Below are positions 25,234 to 32,654 of a stretch of DNA of 64,000 nt, piece by piece. The stretch lies in assembly GCA_020349905.1 (NCBI GenBank), contig CP070702.1, positions 1,604,242 to 1,668,241 on the forward strand, written 5' to 3'. Each line of letters opens with the position of its first letter. Positions within the stretch are counted from its first letter, which is position 1. Made by a program: the position numbers and the translations under genes. This stretch comes from Candidatus Eiseniibacteriota bacterium. GTDB lineage: Bacteria > Eisenbacteria > RBG-16-71-46 > JAFGJU01. A model generated the notes under the pieces. The model was not told the DNA's origin. It saw nothing but the letters and a program-made list of their open reading frames with translations, and ran no database searches.

Positions 25234-25866
25234 ATGATTGCCTGTCTTGGACGTTTTCTGAAGCACGGTCTTTACATCGTTCCCATTGTCGTTGGCGCGT
25301 ATCTCTGGGCCAGCGGCCGACCCGTAACTCACGGGCCGGGAGTCCTTGTTCCGGACCAACCCGTCCAGCAGGTGGTGAGCGAGCCAAAGGGGTTCATACA
25401 CGGGGACTACCTCGTCTCACATCTGGCCAAGTTCGAGATCACCGCGCGAGTCCTGTCTCGAAAGAACTACTCCCTGGGCCGCGAATCCAACCTGTCTCCG
25501 GTGGACCTGGCCCTCGGATGGGGACCGATGTCGGACGAGCAAGTCCTGGAGAAGATATCCATTTCACAGGGCGGCCGCTGGTACAGATGGTGTGTCAAAG
25601 AGTTTCCCATCCCCCAGCGCGACATAGAAAGAAACAGCGCGAACATGCACATGATACCATCGACACCAAGAGTCAGAAGGCAGCTCAGACAGGTGAGAGA
25701 AGGTGACGTCATCAGGTGCAGGGGCTATCTCGTGGAGGTGAACGCTTCGGATGGGTTTGCCTGGAAGAGTTCTCTCACCAGAAATGACACGGGTGACGGT
25801 TCGTGCGAGATAGTGTGGGTCGAGGAGTTCAACATACTGGAGAATCCCCGTGTGCACCTTGACTGA
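25234..25866 (+). CDS. Conserved membrane-anchored protein of unknown function
   Basis: 210 residues from the ATG at 25234 (GGAGAGGCTGAGG upstream; an earlier ATG at 25171 and the frame start at 25132 are less likely). One N-terminal membrane helix (about 10-28), then a domain with GRWYRWCVKEFPIPQRDI, SANMHMIPSTPRV, GDVIRCRGYLVEV and SSLTRNDTG…CEIVWVEE. I recall this set of motifs from widespread uncharacterised bacterial proteins, which usually have this one-helix plus exported domain layout. The GDxIRCRGYLVEV segment looks OB-fold-like. It lies between a terminator and the trp leader promoter, so it is probably transcribed alone. Function unknown. Confidence 0.6.
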   Translation: MIACLGRFLKHGLYIVPIVVGAYLWASGRPVTHGPGVLVPDQPVQQVVSEPKGFIHGDYLVSHLAKFEITARVLSRKNYSLGRESNLSPVDLALGWGPMSDEQVLEKISISQGGRWYRWCVKEFPIPQRDIERNSANMHMIPSTPRVRRQLRQVREGDVIRCRGYLVEVNASDGFAWKSSLTRNDTGDGSCEIVWVEEFNILENPRVHLD

Positions 25867-25899
25867 GTATGGGAAAGGGCACGGCAACACAGAATCGGC

Positions 25900-25928
25900 T
25901 TGACTTCCGACCATCTTCGGTGTATATT
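25900..25928 (+). promoter_or_regulatory. Sigma-70 promoter of the trp-attenuated operon
   Basis: TTGACT (25900-25905), exactly 17 bases, then TATATT (25923-25928). Predicted start near 25935, giving a short untranslated stretch before the leader-peptide ribosome site AAGGAG at 25945-25950. Confidence 0.8.
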
Positions 25929-25958
25929 ATTGATACGAACCTGAAAGGAGAGCGTGAA

Positions 25959-26063
25959 GTGAGACTCTCGAATTCCCCTGCGACCGTGCGTTCAGTCACC
26001 CGCTCCTGGTGGAGCTGGTGGTGGCAGAACTGTGGCCGTAGTGGGGAGAGAGTCCTCGAGTAG
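25959..26063 (+). CDS. trpL: Tryptophan leader peptide
   Basis: A 34-codon frame starting GTG at 25959, eight bases after AAGGAG, ending TAG at 26061-26063. Five of six consecutive codons, 26007-26024, are TGG for Trp (residues read WWSWWW). Trp is the rarest residue in most proteins, so this clustering in a short frame upstream of a Trp-synthesis gene and before a U-tract hairpin is diagnostic of transcription attenuation by ribosome stalling. The peptide itself needs no function. It precedes, by 107 bases, the serine-kinase-like gene rather than the trpB gene directly. Confidence 0.9.
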   Translation: MRLSNSPATVRSVTRSWWSWWWQNCGRSGERVLE

Positions 26064-26126
26064 ACGAGCGAACGACCTACAAGCTAACGGGAGTCACCCA
26101 CTATGGCGAGCCATGGTGGGTTTTTT
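25999..26126 (+). promoter_or_regulatory. trp attenuator with mutually exclusive hairpins
   Basis: Three competing pairings can be drawn. Region 1 (CCCGCT, 25999-26004) pairs with region 2 (AGTGGG, 26040-26045), looping out the Trp codons. Region 2 extended (CCGTAGTGGG, 26036-26045) pairs over 10 bp with region 3 (CCCACTATGG, 26097-26106), forming the antiterminator. Region 3 pairs with region 4 (CCATGGTGGG, 26111-26120) to form the terminator. Stalling at scarce charged tRNA-Trp would cover region 1 and free region 2, allowing readthrough; abundant Trp lets 1:2 and 3:4 form. All three structures are seen directly by complementarity; behaviour is inferred from the E. coli model. Confidence 0.85.
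26096..26126 (+). terminator. Attenuator terminator hairpin
   Basis: A 10-bp stem (26097-26106 with 26111-26120; one T-G wobble), a CGAG loop, then six T residues. It sits 34 bases after the leader stop codon and 45 bases before the next start codon. Confidence 0.9.
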
Positions 26127-26170
26127 GTTGCCCGCACCGCGGACCCTGTTTCGAAGGGGAGCTTTGGATA

Positions 26171-27013
26171 ATGGAGAACCAAGATGAACTCAAGATAGGC
26201 CAGCTACCACGGCTGAGCATCATGCCCATAGGGGACATCCTGGTTCACGAGGAGCCGGACGTGGGACGCGTCGCGCGGCTTATCGATTGTTTCGGGCAAC
26301 AGGGCATTCTCCGGAACCCGGTGGTCGTTGCGGTTGTGGACGGCAATCCCCGGCGGCTCCTTCTCGATGGCACAAACCGCAGCGCGGCGTTGACGAAGCT
26401 GGGTGTGGCGGACGTTCTCGTTCAGGAGGTCGAACTGGAGGACCGGGGGCTTATCGTTTCCCAGTGGCACCACGCGATCGAGAATCTGGCCAGCGACGCT
26501 CTGCGCGAGCACCTGGCCAGGGTGCCAGGGCTGTTTCGCATCAACAGCGGCAGCGGCGCTGAGGACGGAAACCGGAACTTCGTATGCAGGATTGGGTTCA
26601 GCGACGGCGCTGTTGCCAGCCTGGCCGGCACGGGTGACCTCCTGCAGGACGCCGGGCTGCTGCGACGGTTCACGAGCCTGTACTCCGGTTCGTCTCAAAT
26701 GGACCGCGTGAGTTACACGAATCCCGCCGACCTGAGAAGGAACTACCCTCGCCTTTCGGCTCTAGTCAGCTTCAGGCGATTCACGAAAGCAGACATCGTG
26801 AGGCTCACCGACGCGGGCGAGCGACTGCCGAGTGGAATTACGCGCGTGCTCCTGCCGAAGCGAGCGCTCAATTTCAATCTGCGCCTTGACGTTCTGAAAT
26901 CCGGCCTCTCCACGGCTGAGAAGAACGAGTGGCTACAAAACACGATTCGTCACAGGGTGATGAACAAGTCGATACGTTTCTACCGGGAGCCCACGTTCTC
27001 TTTCGACGAATGA
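26171..27013 (+). CDS. SbnI/SerK-like ParB-fold free-serine kinase (predicted)
   Basis: 280 residues with a ParB/sulfiredoxin-fold N-terminus, but with the motifs of the serine kinases SbnI and SerK rather than partition ParB: HEEPD (26-30, with candidate catalytic Glu), DGTNR (66-70) where ParB has GERR, and QEVELEDRGLIVSQWHH (85-101). No helix-turn-helix DNA-binding domain is seen. The C-terminal half (YSGSSQMDRVSY; GERLPSGITRVLLPKRALNFNL) agrees with what I recall of SbnI, and the length is close (SbnI about 254). SbnI and SerK phosphorylate free L-serine to O-phospho-L-serine. It is the first gene after the trp attenuator and is followed after 66 bases by TrpB2, a reported O-phosphoserine user. 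Assignment is by remembered motifs; the phosphate donor (ATP or ADP) cannot be told. Confidence 0.75.
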   Translation: MENQDELKIGQLPRLSIMPIGDILVHEEPDVGRVARLIDCFGQQGILRNPVVVAVVDGNPRRLLLDGTNRSAALTKLGVADVLVQEVELEDRGLIVSQWHHAIENLASDALREHLARVPGLFRINSGSGAEDGNRNFVCRIGFSDGAVASLAGTGDLLQDAGLLRRFTSLYSGSSQMDRVSYTNPADLRRNYPRLSALVSFRRFTKADIVRLTDAGERLPSGITRVLLPKRALNFNLRLDVLKSGLSTAEKNEWLQNTIRHRVMNKSIRFYREPTFSFDE

Positions 27014-27079
27014 TTCTCTCTCATGCCCGTCACCGGCGGCAGGAGGACTTGAGGGTTCACTCAACACAAGGAGGTAGTT

Positions 27080-28444
27080 ATGGACAGGACCAAGATCCTA
27101 CTGGGCGAAAACGAGCTGCCCAGACAGTGGTACAACGTGCTGGCGGACCTGCCTTTTCCACCTGCGCCGTACCTTCATCCGGTCACGTTCGAGCCGATAA
27201 CGCCACAGGACCTGGCTCCGCTCTTTCCCCAGGAACTCATCAAGCAAGAGGTCAGCCAGGACCGTTTCGTGGACATCCCGGACGAGCTTCTAGACATCTA
27301 CTCGTTGTGGAGACCGACGCCTCTGTACAGGGCTCGGCGGTGGGAGAGAGCGCTGGGCACACCTGCGAGGATATACTACAAGTGGGAAGGCGTCAGTCCC
27401 CCCGGGAGTCACAAACCCAACACTGCCGTGGCCCAGGCCTACTACAACAAGAAGGAAGGCATCAATCGTCTCAGCACGGAAACCGGAGCCGGGCAGTGGG
27501 GCAGTGCGCTGGCCTTCGCGTGCAACATTTTCAACATGGAGTGCAAGGTCTACATGGTGAACGTGAGCTACCGTCAGAAGCCCTATCGTCGCATCCTTAT
27601 GGAGACGTGGGGAGCGACCGTCGTTCCCAGCCCCAGCAAGGACACGAACTACGGGCGAGCACTGCTCGCTGAGAACCCGGACGCCTCGGGGAGCCTCGGC
27701 ATCGCCATCAGCGAGGCGGTAGAAGACGCCGCGCAGCGAGACGACACGAAGTACTCGCTGGGCAGCGTGCTCAATCACGTGCTGATGCATCAGACAGTCG
27801 TGGGTCTGGAGGCCAAGAGACAGCTGGAAATGGCCGGTGACTATCCGGACGTCCTGGTCGGTTGTGTCGGCGGCGGAAGTAACTTCGGCGGTTTCTTTCT
27901 GCCCTTCGTGCCGGACAAGCTGAGCGGAAAGGCCGAGTCCCTGCGCATCGTGTGTGTTGAGCCAGAGGCCTGCCCGACTCTCACCGGAGGCCTGTACGCG
28001 TTCGACTGGGGTGACACTGCGAAGACGGGGCCCATAGCCCGGATGCACACGCTTGGCCACGGCTTCGTTCCCCCGCCCATACACGCAGGCGGCCTGCGTT
28101 ATCATGGCATGGCGCCGATAATCTGCGCCCTCTATGACCGAGGACTGGTGGAGGCGATAGCCCTGGCACAGACGAAGGTCTTCGAGGCCGCCGTCAGCTT
28201 CGCCCGGGCCGAGGGATTCGTTGTGGCGCCTGAGACGGCTCACGCGGTGAAGGCAGTCATGGACGAGGCGCTCAGCTGCAAGGAATCGGGAGAGGCCAAG
28301 GTGATAGCGTTCAACAGCAGCGGGCACGGCCACTTCGATCTGGGAGCGTACGAGTCCTTCCTGTCAAACGAGCTGGAGGACTACAGGTATCCCACTGAGC
28401 AGATCAGGGCCTCGCTGGAGGAGCTGCCCAGAATAGACCAGTGA
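27080..28444 (+). CDS. trpB2: TrpB2-type tryptophan synthase beta chain
   Basis: PLP enzyme of 454 residues joining indole to a serine-derived aminoacrylate to make L-tryptophan. The PLP lysine is in [10 protein letters not shown] (K112), the substrate loop reads ETGAGQWG (134-141) rather than the ETGAGQHG of TrpB1, and the phosphate-binding loop is GGGSN (264-268). The long N-terminal extension ([13 protein letters not shown]…PAPYLHPVT) and overall length are typical of TrpB2, which does not form the standard complex with TrpA. No trpA is nearby. Archaeal TrpB2 enzymes have been reported to prefer O-phospho-L-serine over serine, which fits the kinase-like gene upstream. A strong AAGGAGGT precedes the ATG. 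Expression should follow tryptophan supply through the attenuator. Confidence 0.93.
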   Translation: MDRTKILLGENELPRQWYNVLADLPFPPAPYLHPVTFEPITPQDLAPLFPQELIKQEVSQDRFVDIPDELLDIYSLWRPTPLYRARRWERALGTPARIYYKWEGVSPPGSHKPNTAVAQAYYNKKEGINRLSTETGAGQWGSALAFACNIFNMECKVYMVNVSYRQKPYRRILMETWGATVVPSPSKDTNYGRALLAENPDASGSLGIAISEAVEDAAQRDDTKYSLGSVLNHVLMHQTVVGLEAKRQLEMAGDYPDVLVGCVGGGSNFGGFFLPFVPDKLSGKAESLRIVCVEPEACPTLTGGLYAFDWGDTAKTGPIARMHTLGHGFVPPPIHAGGLRYHGMAPIICALYDRGLVEAIALAQTKVFEAAVSFARAEGFVVAPETAHAVKAVMDEALSCKESGEAKVIAFNSSGHGHFDLGAYESFLSNELEDYRYPTEQIRASLEELPRIDQ

Positions 28445-28457
28445 TTCCTGCCGAGCT

Positions 28458-28487
28458 CGGGCGCCGCACGTTGTGCGGTCGCGCCCG
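28458..28487 (+). terminator. Strong hairpin after trpB2, no U-tract
   Basis: CGGGCGC (28458-28464) pairs with GCGCCCG (28481-28487), with an inner GC-rich stem around a GTT loop. A second hairpin (GGGCCAGC 28528-28535 with GCTGGCCC 28541-28548) follows. Neither has a run of T, so they may mark the transcript end or protect it rather than act as intrinsic terminators. Confidence 0.45.
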
Positions 28488-28680
28488 GCGTGTGGTGAAA
28501 GGAGTTACTGCGCACAAGTAAGCCAAAGGGCCAGCATCGGGCTGGCCCTCGGTCTCGTCTACGTCTATGTTTTGAGTAAGCCTTCCAGCCCGAACAGACC
28601 GGTCTGTCGAGCTGGACAGGGCACCAGAGCATCTATTAGAAAGACGCAGCACCCGGCAGAAGCAATCGATTCGCCGCGGC

Positions 28681-29256
28681 CTACCTGCCGTCGTGGTCCA
28701 GGACGTGGTAGATCAGCAGGCCCGCCACGCCGATCTCCAGAAGCGTCTTCGCGGTATCGAAGACGGTCCGCTTCTCAAGCCTCGCGCGCAGGGCGTCAAT
28801 CTCACGCTTCTGGTCCACCACCGTGTTGTTCATCTCCTGCTTCTCGGCCTCGAACTTTGCAGTGAGTTCCGACTCCTGCTTCTTCAAGGCGTCATCCACG
28901 ACCAGTCGCAGGTTCGTTATCTGGCTGCTGCTGCCCTGGGTCGCGGTTTCCAGGTTGGTCATTCCTGCCTGGATAAGGCCCATCTGTTGGCCAATGAGAG
29001 CGACTTCCTCTTCGATGGTCCCAAGCTGATCCGACATTGACGCAAACCTGAGATTGAACGAATCCGCCATGCTCTCCATCCTGGGCAGAAGCCTTGCCTG
29101 AGCCTTCGCCGCACCCACGTTGGCTATCTCCTGTGACTTCTTGTTGAGTATGTCGTTGATGTCGGCTCGAGTGAGAGGCGGCGCCGCCAGAGCGGAGCTC
29201 GCCACGATAAGAGAACCGAAGAAGATCAAAGCCAACAGAATAGTCATCCTTCTCAT
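28681..29256 (-). CDS. Exported coiled-coil protein with C-terminal membrane helix
   Basis: 191 residues: signal peptide 1-24 (ALA-APP), a long helical region with heptad-like spacing (about 40-160, rich in Q, E, K and L), and a hydrophobic stretch near the end (TLLEIGVAGLLIYHVLD, about 170-187) with the tail HDGR. The layout suggests a periplasmic coiled coil held in the membrane at its C-terminus. No family recognised and no catalytic motif. It is transcribed toward the trp operon and stands alone; its ATG is preceded by AGGAGGTGAA on the minus strand. Confidence 0.7.
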   Translation of the reverse strand: MRRMTILLALIFFGSLIVASSALAAPPLTRADINDILNKKSQEIANVGAAKAQARLLPRMESMADSFNLRFASMSDQLGTIEEEVALIGQQMGLIQAGMTNLETATQGSSSQITNLRLVVDDALKKQESELTAKFEAEKQEMNNTVVDQKREIDALRARLEKRTVFDTAKTLLEIGVAGLLIYHVLDHDGR

Positions 29257-29618
29257 ACATTCACCTCCTAATCCGATGAAGTACTTCTATCTGTCTGATT
29301 CCTTGAGCGACATCGGGCCTCGTTCCCAGGACCACACAGACCGCCCCAACGGCCTGCAAGATAATCCTCAGCGCGCCAGACGCCACCGAATCCGAACAAT
29401 CATACGCCATCGCCGGAAGTTGTGCAAGCCTTCAGTTTGAGGCCCCAGAGATGGCCCCCGAGGGTTGCTCCCCGCGCCTCGATGGCCCCGTTGAGCCGGC
29501 GCCAAGTTCCGTGTCCTCGCAAGCGGCACGGGTCTTCCATCCACGCGGACTGCGCCGTTCCCTCTGTTCAGTTCCCCTCCTCTTTCGATGCGTGCTTCTC
29601 CTATCTTCCTTTACATCG
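29257..29618. other. Divergent intergenic region
   Basis: No gene that I can support between the coiled-coil gene (minus) and the GH57-like gene (plus). It ends with the promoter at 29619-29647. Confidence 0.4.
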
Positions 29619-29647
29619 TTGAGTTACGCGCCCGAATGTGGTAGAAT
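29619..29647 (+). promoter_or_regulatory. Predicted sigma-70 promoter for the GH57-like gene
   Basis: TTGAGT (29619-29624), 17 bases, TAGAAT (29642-29647). Predicted start near 29654. Confidence 0.6.
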
Positions 29648-29737
29648 ATAGGAGGTCGGGTTGAGGGAAGGCCGCATTTGCCTGCCTTCTTGACTGCTCC
29701 TGGAAATCAGTGTCGTTCTTGTTCCCAGAGGTGTGAA

Positions 29738-32560
29738 TTGCCGCGTTCCGGAACCTCTGCCACTCTTCTCCTCTCGGTGCTGTTGGCCGTCTCTGCGCCT
29801 GCGGTTGCAGTGGCCGCCCCCGTTCACACCACCTATCTCTGGCACATGCATCAGCCCATCTACTGGCCCGAGCGGAGTACGTGGTATCCCTCGAGGTACG
29901 AGACCGCCTACGAGACGATAACGCTAGGACACTCGGAGAGCGACGTATACGGGATATTCAACAAGGACGACCGGGTCCACGACTACCAGGATTATCCAAA
30001 GACGGCCGTGGCCTCGATTCTGGACATCCCTGACGCCGGTGCTCAGGTGAGCTTCGCGTCGGCGCTCATAGAGAACGTCAAGAGCCTGGCCGACGCCGGC
30101 TGGAACGGAGGACGCTACGCCCCGGATTGGTACAGCGACTACCGCACGGCGCGCTCGTGGACTACGTCGGGCGGACGCTCCAGGCTGGAGCAGGTCCTGG
30201 TGGCGGCACATCATCCCATCGCCCCGCTGATGGACGAGAACGCGTTGCGCAGGGAGATTCAAGTCTCGAAGGTGGCTCACGTGGTGGCGTGGGGGGACAC
30301 CAACTTCTCGAAGGGCTATTTCCCGGCCGAAACCTGTTTCTCCGAACGCATGATTCCCGTGCTGGTGGAGCAGGGAATCGAGTGGGTCATCGTGGCAGAC
30401 GTGCACATATCCCGGGCGTGCCAGGATTACCCGTACGCGGCTCACGAAGACAATTGCGACCCCCCCAATCCGGCAGACCAGTTGAACCCGGCCCAGGGTT
30501 ACTACGAGAGCATCTCCATCAGCAGGGGAGTGACAGTGAAGACGCCGCCCCCGTTCGGGTTCAGGCCTCACTACGCGCGGTACGTGGAGCCCGGCTCAGG
30601 TGTTGCGCACCTCATTAAAGTGGTTCCCGCGGCGAACGCAATGAGCTGGAACGAAGGCTACGGCCTGTACGGAACGGGAGAGGTGGACGCCATAGCTGGT
30701 TACAACGACCCGGCCCGTCCCATGCTCATCCTCTTTGCGCACGACGGGGACAACGCGTGGTCGGGTGGCTACTCGTACTACAACGAGAACGTCACCAACT
30801 TCTGTCACGCGGCGGTGTCAAGCGGGTACGAACCCACGACGATAGCCGAGTACCTCGCAGACCATCCTGTCGCTGTCGACGACATAGTGCACGTCGAAGA
30901 CGGCGGGTGGGTCAACGCGGACGGCGACTTCGGTTCACCTCAGTTCATAAACTGGAACTGGCCGCTGGTGGACGCCAGCGGGAACTTCGACATTCCAGGT
31001 GGTTGGACCGAGGACGAGCGGAACTGGGCGGTGCTCACTGCCGCCCAGAACCGGGTGGAGACTGCCGAGGCCGCGGCGGGGACCGAACCCGACCCTTCCA
31101 AGATATTCGACCCCACTATGGGGGCCAACAACGTCGAGAAGGCGTGGCACCACCTCCTCTCCGGATACGAGAGCGGCTACATGTACTACGGTACGTCGCT
31201 CGACATGGAAGTTAAGGCCACGCTGGCGGCAAACGCGGCCGTCCTTTATGCGGACCCGGTCATCGCAGGAGGGGCCGACACCGTTGCTCCCACCGTCTGG
31301 CTTCCGCAGCGCCTTCCCTGGAATCCCGGAGGAAGGGGCGGAGGTTCGCTCTGGGGTTATCCCAGCGGGGAAGGGGCCGCGATGCCGAGCGACTTCTGGG
31401 TGTGGACCTTCGCCTACGACGTCTCTGGCCTGGCACGAGTCGATTTCAAATACAGGGTAGACGCCGACGGCGTCAATTCCATGTCGGACGACGAAAACGA
31501 GGTCTACGCCGGCGGCCCCGGAGTAGGCCCGTGGCAGACACTCGCCATGACGTGGAGGGATTTTCCGGAAGGCAACTTCTTCGGAGCCCCTGACATCAAT
31601 TTCTCTGTGCTCCCCGTCTACATCGCCGACGAGTACTACGTTCACGTGACTGGACTCTCTGAGGTCTTACTGGACTACTACGTGGAGGCCGAGGACTCGC
31701 ACGGCCGCGTCAAGCGCAGTCCGATCCAGCACGTCTGGGTCGGAGAGGCGTCAGGCAGCGCGTCCCACGTCATGGACGGCCAGCTGGATACGAACTCCGT
31801 GCTCGTGGCCTCGAGCGCGGCCCTCAACCTGTATGCAGACTGGGACGGCGAGTATCTCTACGTTGCCACCGAAGGTGTCGGGAGCACCTCGGGCTGGGAT
31901 CACTTCGTGGTCCTGGGCGTAGACCTTTCGAGTCCTGTTTCCGCGCCGTGGGCGAAGACCGGGACCGTGGCGGGCAGGGTGCTCTACCTCGGAAACGAAA
32001 ACTCCAACAACTGGTCCGGCTGGTTCGACGAGCTCGAGACTTTGCTCTCGGACGCCGTCGAGAGCGCGTCCGGAGACTTTCTGGAGGGCCTGGTGAGACT
32101 TGAGACGCACCTGGGCAATCCCCTCCCGGACGGCGTGTATCTGGCGGTGGCCGCCTATCAGTCTCCTGACGGCGGTTCTCTCAGCGCGCAGGCTCCGTCC
32201 GGCAACGGTAACGGAAACGTCGAGGAGGCCGAGTACGCCTATTTTCCTCTGGGGGTGGTGGGAGTCGAGCCGCCACTCACTTCTCCGGTGCCCATTGCCG
32301 TGCGCGCTCACCCCAACCCCTTCAAGACCAGTACAAACATTGAATTCCACGTTTCCCGTCCTCAGACGGTGACCCTGGAGATATACGATGTTCGGGGAAG
32401 GCGGGTCAGAGCTATGAGCAGCGTCGCGACCCGGGGAGTGCACTCGACTACTTGGGACGGTCGCGACGAGAACGGGATAGACGTTTCACCGGGAGTTTAC
32501 GTGATTCGGCTTCGCGGTGAAGCGGGCGGTCGTTGTGCGAAGGTCGTTCTTCTAAGATGA
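29738..32560 (+). CDS. Secreted GH57-like glycoside hydrolase with FlgD-like sorting domain
   Basis: About 940 residues. The N-terminal domain is GH57-like: YLWHMHQP (about 33-40), PAETCFSERMIPVL with candidate nucleophile E198, and LILFAHDGDNAWSGG with the candidate acid Asp near 336. This family cleaves alpha-glucans and related polymers. A beta-rich middle follows, and the C-terminus (about 860-940: AHPNPFKTST…LEIYDVRGRRV…WDGRDENG…SPGVYVIRL) is the FlgD-Ig/T9SS type A-like module used for export or cell-surface attachment in FCB bacteria. The TTG at 29738 has AGAGGTG upstream and gives a clean signal peptide; the frame also offers a TTG at 29678 with a longer cysteine-containing leader. 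Confidence 0.8.
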   Translation: MPRSGTSATLLLSVLLAVSAPAVAVAAPVHTTYLWHMHQPIYWPERSTWYPSRYETAYETITLGHSESDVYGIFNKDDRVHDYQDYPKTAVASILDIPDAGAQVSFASALIENVKSLADAGWNGGRYAPDWYSDYRTARSWTTSGGRSRLEQVLVAAHHPIAPLMDENALRREIQVSKVAHVVAWGDTNFSKGYFPAETCFSERMIPVLVEQGIEWVIVADVHISRACQDYPYAAHEDNCDPPNPADQLNPAQGYYESISISRGVTVKTPPPFGFRPHYARYVEPGSGVAHLIKVVPAANAMSWNEGYGLYGTGEVDAIAGYNDPARPMLILFAHDGDNAWSGGYSYYNENVTNFCHAAVSSGYEPTTIAEYLADHPVAVDDIVHVEDGGWVNADGDFGSPQFINWNWPLVDASGNFDIPGGWTEDERNWAVLTAAQNRVETAEAAAGTEPDPSKIFDPTMGANNVEKAWHHLLSGYESGYMYYGTSLDMEVKATLAANAAVLYADPVIAGGADTVAPTVWLPQRLPWNPGGRGGGSLWGYPSGEGAAMPSDFWVWTFAYDVSGLARVDFKYRVDADGVNSMSDDENEVYAGGPGVGPWQTLAMTWRDFPEGNFFGAPDINFSVLPVYIADEYYVHVTGLSEVLLDYYVEAEDSHGRVKRSPIQHVWVGEASGSASHVMDGQLDTNSVLVASSAALNLYADWDGEYLYVATEGVGSTSGWDHFVVLGVDLSSPVSAPWAKTGTVAGRVLYLGNENSNNWSGWFDELETLLSDAVESASGDFLEGLVRLETHLGNPLPDGVYLAVAAYQSPDGGSLSAQAPSGNGNGNVEEAEYAYFPLGVVGVEPPLTSPVPIAVRAHPNPFKTSTNIEFHVSRPQTVTLEIYDVRGRRVRAMSSVATRGVHSTTWDGRDENGIDVSPGVYVIRLRGEAGGRCAKVVLLR

Positions 32561-32654
32561 GTGCCCTCCTGAGGGCGCACTGTTCTGGCCGGCTGGGAGG
32601 GGCCAGCCGTGCACTGCACGCGCATTCTGCGCGCTACAAACTAGGGAGTCAGCG

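Noticed and set aside
26171-27013. ParB chromosome- or plasmid-partition protein
   Set aside because: No HTH DNA-binding domain, DGTNR instead of GERR, SbnI/SerK-like C-terminal half, and placement behind a trp attenuator all argue against partition.
28445-28680. A small trp-related gene after trpB2
   Set aside because: Only GC-rich hairpins and no frame with a ribosome site and plausible composition.
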